The notes beneath the pieces were generated by a model, which was not told the DNA's origin, searched no databases, and worked only from the letters and a program-made list of their open reading frames with translations. A stretch of 16,383 nt of DNA from DAOUJI01 sp034422875 (GTDB taxonomy: Bacteria > Chloroflexota > Dehalococcoidia > Lucifugimonadales > JAGWBF01). The DNA lies in contig DAOUJI010000125.1 of assembly GCA_034422875.1 (NCBI GenBank), forward strand, positions 1 through 16,383, in the 5' to 3' direction. The translations under genes were made by a program, and so were the position numbers. Within the stretch, counting starts at the first letter, position 1; every line of letters starts with the position of its first letter. Of this stretch, positions 12,780 through 16,383 are shown piece after piece.

Positions 12780-13980
12780 AGATTACGCCCGAAGAGCGCA
12801 GTGACCGTATCAAGTCCCGGTCCAGGCCGAGAAGTCCCCCGTATATGGTGTCGTTGTCCTGGCCCAGCATAGGAGCTGGTCGGTTCATAGAATACGGCGT
12901 CTCGGACATCCGATAAACAGGTCCTGTGTGCATCAACCGACCAGCCACAGGATGGTCCGCCGGTACGAAAAATCCCCGTTCATGCAGATGGGGCGAGTTC
13001 ATGAGGTCTTCAGGGGAGGCCACAGAGGCCAGTGGGATTCTCAGAAGCTGCCCGCGATGGAAAAGTTCGTCGGACGTGTAGTTCTCAAACATGGGCCTGA
13101 GGATGGCCTCTATTCCGTCGCTGTTGGCGACCCAGCTTTCCCCCGACTTGAACTGAGGGTCGTCAGACAATTCAGGGGCGTCCAGGAGCGCCCCAAGGCC
13201 CTCCCTGTGCGGCCCGCCCAGCAGCAGGAAGTAGCCGTCGCTGCTGGGCTGAATCGACGTTCCAGCAGTCCCGGTGGAACCCTGGCCGAAGCGGTATCCA
13301 TGCCTTAGACGCGGCTCTCCCGTGTATGAGAGCCTCACCCAGTCATATATGATGGTGGTCAACGCCGACTCCATGCCGGAAATCCACACCTGCTGGCCCT
13401 TCCCTGTGTTCCGGGCGCCGAACAGAGCCGTCAAGGTCCCGATGCTGGCGATGATGCCGGTTACGTACCCGATGTACGGGCCGCCGGGCTGCAGCGGCTC
13501 CTGGTCCCGGTCTCCGTGGGCGTATGCCCAGGCGCCCATGGCGCTGTCCACTATGTCTGTCGACTTGTAGTCCCTGTACGGGCCATCCGGCCCGAAGGGG
13601 CTGATAGAGGTCATCACCAACGATTCCCTTGAAGCTGCAAGGGTCTCATAGTCCAGGCCCAGTTCCGGCATCCGTCCGGGACTGAAGCTCTCGATGACAA
13701 CGTCGGACACCCGCACCAGCTCCCTGAACAGTTCCTGTCCGGTGGCGCATTCAAGGTCCAGTGTTATTCCTTGCTTGTTGACGTTGAGGTGGAGAAACAG
13801 GGCGCTCTTCTCCGTAAAAGAAGAGTCTGAGGCTGGGTCGGTGTAACGCAGCGGGTCACCGCGTCGCGGGTCTTCAACCTTGATGACCTCGGCGCCGTAG
13901 TCAGCCAGGAGCTTCCCACAGTAGGCCCCGGCCACGTCCACGGACAAGTCCAAGACCCTGACGCCGCCAAGCGCTTGCAT
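12778..13980 (-). CDS. CaiB/BaiF family CoA-transferase-like protein lacking the usual catalytic Asp
   Basis: This 400-residue protein is clearly in the class III CoA-transferase family: GGVRVLDLSVDVAGAYCGKL at the N-terminus, YGAEVIKVEDPRRGDPLR, VNKQGITLDLE, VVIESFSPGRM, ISPFGPDGPYRDYK, and a typical C-terminus ending LLGLDRDLIRSLRSSGVI. At the position of the nucleophilic Asp the sequence reads G166-G167-P168-Y-I-G, against A-D-P-F-V-G in the downstream paralogue, so Gly replaces Asp. It may be an inactive partner subunit or use a different mechanism. The start is taken at ATG 13980 because GAGGAGA (complement of 13986-13992) sits five bases away; a GTG at 13983 would leave only two. It is the first gene of the leftward cluster. 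The pair resembles known heteromeric members such as BbsEF or SmtAB in layout only. Confidence 0.93.
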   Translation of the reverse strand: MQALGGVRVLDLSVDVAGAYCGKLLADYGAEVIKVEDPRRGDPLRYTDPASDSSFTEKSALFLHLNVNKQGITLDLECATGQELFRELVRVSDVVIESFSPGRMPELGLDYETLAASRESLVMTSISPFGPDGPYRDYKSTDIVDSAMGAWAYAHGDRDQEPLQPGGPYIGYVTGIIASIGTLTALFGARNTGKGQQVWISGMESALTTIIYDWVRLSYTGEPRLRHGYRFGQGSTGTAGTSIQPSSDGYFLLLGGPHREGLGALLDAPELSDDPQFKSGESWVANSDGIEAILRPMFENYTSDELFHRGQLLRIPLASVASPEDLMNSPHLHERGFFVPADHPVAGRLMHTGPVYRMSETPYSMNRPAPMLGQDNDTIYGGLLGLDRDLIRSLRSSGVI

Positions 13981-14001
13981 CACAATCTCCTCATCTTCCT
14001 T

Positions 14002-14018
14002 CTCCTCCAGCGGAGGAG
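14002..14018. repeat. Short CTCCTCC-agc-GGAGGAG hairpin upstream of the CaiB cluster
   Basis: The seven-base arms are perfect and the loop is three bases. It lies 22 to 38 bases upstream of the ATG at 13980, in the probable leader of the leftward cluster. The surrounding purine/pyrimidine-rich sequence resembles the intergenic repeats at 6998 and 10318. Its copy of GGAGGAG could pair with or mimic the true ribosome binding site, but this is speculative. Confidence 0.45.
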
Positions 14019-14189
14019 GGTTTGGTGCGGGGGCAGGTTACGCGGTTCGATCTTAGAACGGGTGGGTTTGGCGCGTAGACATTATCTGTGGAACGTGAAA
14101 TCGGAGCAACACATTTCACTGGCTTTGATGGCAGCCTGCAGAAAGCTCCCCAGCGTCGACGATTTTTGTGAGATACTATGCATCGCTGA

Positions 14190-14215
14190 TTAGTGCATAT
14201 AGTTATAAATATTTA
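14190..14215 (+). promoter_or_regulatory. AT-rich leader of the cadherin/Fn3 gene
   Basis: This 26-base AT-rich stretch (containing TATAGT and TTATAAATATTTA) directly precedes the ATG at 14216 and stands out from GC-rich surroundings. TATAGT at 14198-14203 could be a -10 box, but no good -35 was found and no ribosome binding site precedes the ATG. The rest of 13981-14215 holds nothing else I can support. Confidence 0.25.
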
Positions 14216-16383
14216 ATGAGAATAAACTATCAATCTGCAGCTCCGATGCTGGCCTTGGTTGTCGGGCTGTTCCTGATATTTGCCCAATTCTACGGCACAC
14301 CGACGGCGTCCCTCCAATCTGTGGAAGAGCTGCATCCGCTCCAATACAACGATGTAGGCGGCCCCTTGGAACTGACCGTCGCCTTCAGCTCCGCTTCATA
14401 CAGTGAGGCTGAAGGTACCAGGACCGTTTACGCCACGGTGACCGTAGTCCCTGCGCCCGACCGGGAAGTGACGGTGAATGTCTCAGTGGCAGGCTCTGGA
14501 GCGACACTCCCCGACCATCCGAACGGTTCGGTTGTTATTGCCTGCGGAGATACCTCTGCCCAAGTGGGTGTGCAATTCCAGGACGATTCGGGTTCCGTGA
14601 CCCTGGTGTTGAGTCTGCCGCAGGGAACGCAAAAAGTCACCCTGGGCAGCCCGTCCAGCTCGGTCGTTTCGGTCGGCAACCCTCCGCCCTTCTTCCCTCC
14701 GAACACTCCAACAGAATTGTCGGTCCCAGAGAACTCCGGCGCAGGCGAGGCAGTTGGTGTCGTGGCGGCTTCCGATCCCGGCGACACTCTGAGCTACCGC
14801 CTTTCGGGGGAAGGCTCGGACAAATTCGAGGTGGACGATACAGGAAGGATTACGGTCAAGCCGGCCGCCGCCTTGGACTATGAGTCCAAGGCCAGCTACG
14901 CGGTTACTGTCACGGCCACCGACTCAGCAGACCAGTCAGCTGCCGTGAACTTGACTATCAGAATCGCAGACGTGGACGAACCTCCGCCGCCGGTTGCCTC
15001 AATGTCAATCACGAGGAACGCCGACAACCCGACGTCTGCACTGGATGTGAGTTGGCTGGCGCCCGTCGTTCCTTCCGGCGTTCCAGCGATCACCGGATAC
15101 CAGTTGCAGTACCGGGAGAGGGGCAAGACCGACTGGAACACGCACACGCAGGGTGAAGCCGTCACGCGAACCACCATTGGCGACCTATTGTTCGGCACGG
15201 TCTACGAAGTGCGAGTCCGCACCATGAATGACGAAGGAGAGAGCGTCTGGAGCCTGAGCGACAGTAAGACTGACATGACGGAACTGGTGGTGGCCTTTGG
15301 CTCAGATTCATATATTGGGTCGGCGGGTTCCAGAACGGTTGCAACCAAGGTGACAGTCAGTCCCAGGGCTGACAGGACGGTGAGAGTGAACATTGAAGTG
15401 GTGGGAGAAGGAGCTGTCCTTCCGCGCCACCCCAACGGACGAGCGGTGATACGCCGCACGACAGGCCTGGTCACTGTGCCTGTGGAATTCCAAAGCGATA
15501 CGGGCTCTGTGACCCTCAAGTTGAGCCTTCCAGCAGAGGCGGAGAGGGTGACCCTGGGCTCCCCGGCCAGCGCCGTTGTGTCCATAGGAGACAATCCGCC
15601 ACCAGCTTTCAGATCGGACACACTCACGGAGTTTGCTGTCGCCGAGAACTCCGGAGCCGGCCAGTCTGTGGGAGTGGTCAAGGCTGCAGACCCAGGCGAT
15701 ACGTTGACCTATCACTTGTCCGGTGAAGGTTCGGACAAGTTCAATATAGACGACTCCGGTCTCATCGAGGTGGGGACCGACGCCAACTTGGACTATGAAA
15801 GCCGGAACCGCTATTTGGTCACGGTTACGGCCAGAGATTCTGCGAATCAGAAAACGTCCATCGATGTGACGGTCAGCATATCCGACGTAGATGAACCGCC
15901 GCCGGTGCCTGAGTCTCTGTCTGTGACGCCAGATGCCGCTGAGGGACACACGACGCTGAAGGTTGAATGGACAGCACCGTCCATACCGGCTGGCGTGCCG
16001 GAGATAACGGAGTACCGGGTCCGGTACCGGACCCAAGGGGCTGCCGGCTGGAAGGTCCATCCAGTCACAGGGCAGGGGACGATGACCTTCATAAGAGACC
16101 TGTCGTCGAACACCGCTTACGAGGTCCAGGTGCGGGCCGTAAATCATGAGGGAGAAAGCGATTGGGCCAGCGCCAGAGGCGTGACCGACTCTACGGCCCA
16201 AGCTGTCGGAGATGACAACTCCCAGGGTCCGACTACAACCGGACAGTCCGGCGGGGCGCCCGTCACCGTCAATGGAGCCAACGCCGTGCCAAGCTTTGTA
16301 GACGGCAGTTCCACCGTTCGCCGGATTGATGAGAACTTGCCGACAGGCTCCCTCGTTGGACAGCCGGTCAAGGCGGTGGACAG
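14216..16383 (+). CDS. Large secreted cadherin/Fn3 repeat protein, 3' partial
   Basis: The frame is open from ATG 14216 to the window edge, giving 722 residues without a stop. The start MRINYQSAAPMLALVVGLFLIFA is a signal-peptide-like hydrophobic stretch, so the protein is exported. A beta-sandwich domain (about 56-160, possibly Calx-beta-like) is followed by a cadherin-like domain (165-255) and a fibronectin type III domain (256-350). The triplet then repeats: beta-sandwich 360-465, cadherin 470-560, Fn3 561-660. A linker and a third cadherin-like domain (DENLPTGSLVG, from 705) end the window. Calcium-site features are PENSGAG/AENSGAG, DPGDTL, LDYES and DVDEPP, seen in both cadherin copies. 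The two triplets are offset by 912-915 bases. The likely role is adhesion or surface structure. No ribosome binding site precedes the ATG, and the frame stays open upstream to a GTG at 14168, so the start is uncertain. Confidence 0.9.
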   Translation, partial: MRINYQSAAPMLALVVGLFLIFAQFYGTPTASLQSVEELHPLQYNDVGGPLELTVAFSSASYSEAEGTRTVYATVTVVPAPDREVTVNVSVAGSGATLPDHPNGSVVIACGDTSAQVGVQFQDDSGSVTLVLSLPQGTQKVTLGSPSSSVVSVGNPPPFFPPNTPTELSVPENSGAGEAVGVVAASDPGDTLSYRLSGEGSDKFEVDDTGRITVKPAAALDYESKASYAVTVTATDSADQSAAVNLTIRIADVDEPPPPVASMSITRNADNPTSALDVSWLAPVVPSGVPAITGYQLQYRERGKTDWNTHTQGEAVTRTTIGDLLFGTVYEVRVRTMNDEGESVWSLSDSKTDMTELVVAFGSDSYIGSAGSRTVATKVTVSPRADRTVRVNIEVVGEGAVLPRHPNGRAVIRRTTGLVTVPVEFQSDTGSVTLKLSLPAEAERVTLGSPASAVVSIGDNPPPAFRSDTLTEFAVAENSGAGQSVGVVKAADPGDTLTYHLSGEGSDKFNIDDSGLIEVGTDANLDYESRNRYLVTVTARDSANQKTSIDVTVSISDVDEPPPVPESLSVTPDAAEGHTTLKVEWTAPSIPAGVPEITEYRVRYRTQGAAGWKVHPVTGQGTMTFIRDLSSNTAYEVQVRAVNHEGESDWASARGVTDSTAQAVGDDNSQGPTTTGQSGGAPVTVNGANAVPSFVDGSSTVRRIDENLPTGSLVGQPVKAVD

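Noticed and set aside
11901..12872. Open frame of 323 codons on the + strand
   Set aside because: It is antisense to the second CaiB/BaiF gene and crosses into the first; the real frames have catalytic motifs and a coupled ribosome binding site.
14168..14215. Upstream GTG start (14168) for the cadherin/Fn3 protein
   Set aside because: It would add 16 residues encoded by the AT-rich promoter-like stretch and break up the usual signal-peptide layout; ATG at 14216 is simpler, though not proven.
13981..14215. Possible tRNA or small RNA between the CaiB cluster and the surface protein
   Set aside because: No cloverleaf, CCA end or conserved T-loop was found; only a short purine/pyrimidine hairpin is visible.
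15308..16201. Open frame of 297 codons on the - strand
   Set aside because: It is antisense to the cadherin/Fn3 gene, whose domain repeats are preserved in the + frame at protein level despite DNA divergence.

Overview
The window looks like a chromosomal fragment of an uncultivated Chloroflexota bacterium, most likely a Dehalococcoidia or SAR202-type lineage. I infer this from the moderately GC-rich sequence, the mix of enolase-superfamily, CaiB/BaiF, SMP-30 and NHL-propeller genes, the intergenic repeats of the GTAGGGGCGACC and CTTCGACAAGCTCAGG kind, and a large cadherin/Fn3 surface protein. No rRNA, tRNA or other phylogenetic marker is present, so this is an inference from gene content only. 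No transposase, CRISPR array, phage gene or known defence system was found.

Layout. (1) 1-2352, + strand: the 3' part of an NHL-type beta-propeller gene, a mandelate racemase-type enolase-superfamily gene four bases after it, then a small cupin. (2) 2390-3851, - strand: a CvpA-family membrane protein and a PAP2-family phosphatase whose C-terminus runs into a repeat. (3) 3934-5550, + strand: cytidylate kinase overlapping a PlsC acyltransferase, followed by a small unknown gene with a strong ribosome binding site. (4) 5657-6913, - strand: a lipoprotein with a Pro/Thr-rich linker. (5) 7197-13980, - strand: a catabolic cluster transcribed leftward in the order CaiB/BaiF, CaiB/BaiF, SMP-30 lactonase-like, SDR, zinc alcohol dehydrogenase, crotonase-fold protein. 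(6) 14216 to the end, + strand: the N-terminal 722 residues of a large secreted protein with two diverged copies of a beta-sandwich/cadherin/Fn3 module and the start of a third cadherin domain.

How the genes may work together. The leftward cluster has the parts to move CoA onto an organic acid, open a lactone, oxidise an alcohol and process an acyl-CoA, which suggests breakdown of an unidentified oxidised organic compound. Four proteins lack catalytic residues typical of their families: one of the two CoA-transferases has Gly for the Asp nucleophile, the SDR lacks the Tyr and Lys of YxxxK, the crotonase lacks both hydratase Glu positions, and (in the first block) the enolase-superfamily protein has Gln for the second Lys of KxK. 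The textbook reaction should therefore not be assigned to these four.

The most distinctive non-coding structure is a family of palindromic repeats immediately 3' of genes. Two are simple hairpins (1925-1952 and 9351-9380). Two are 151-bp copies of one larger element (3029-3179 and 7029-7179) in opposite orientations, about 87% identical by hand alignment with no gaps, bracketing the cmk-plsC block. One of them overlaps the stop codon of the PAP2 gene.
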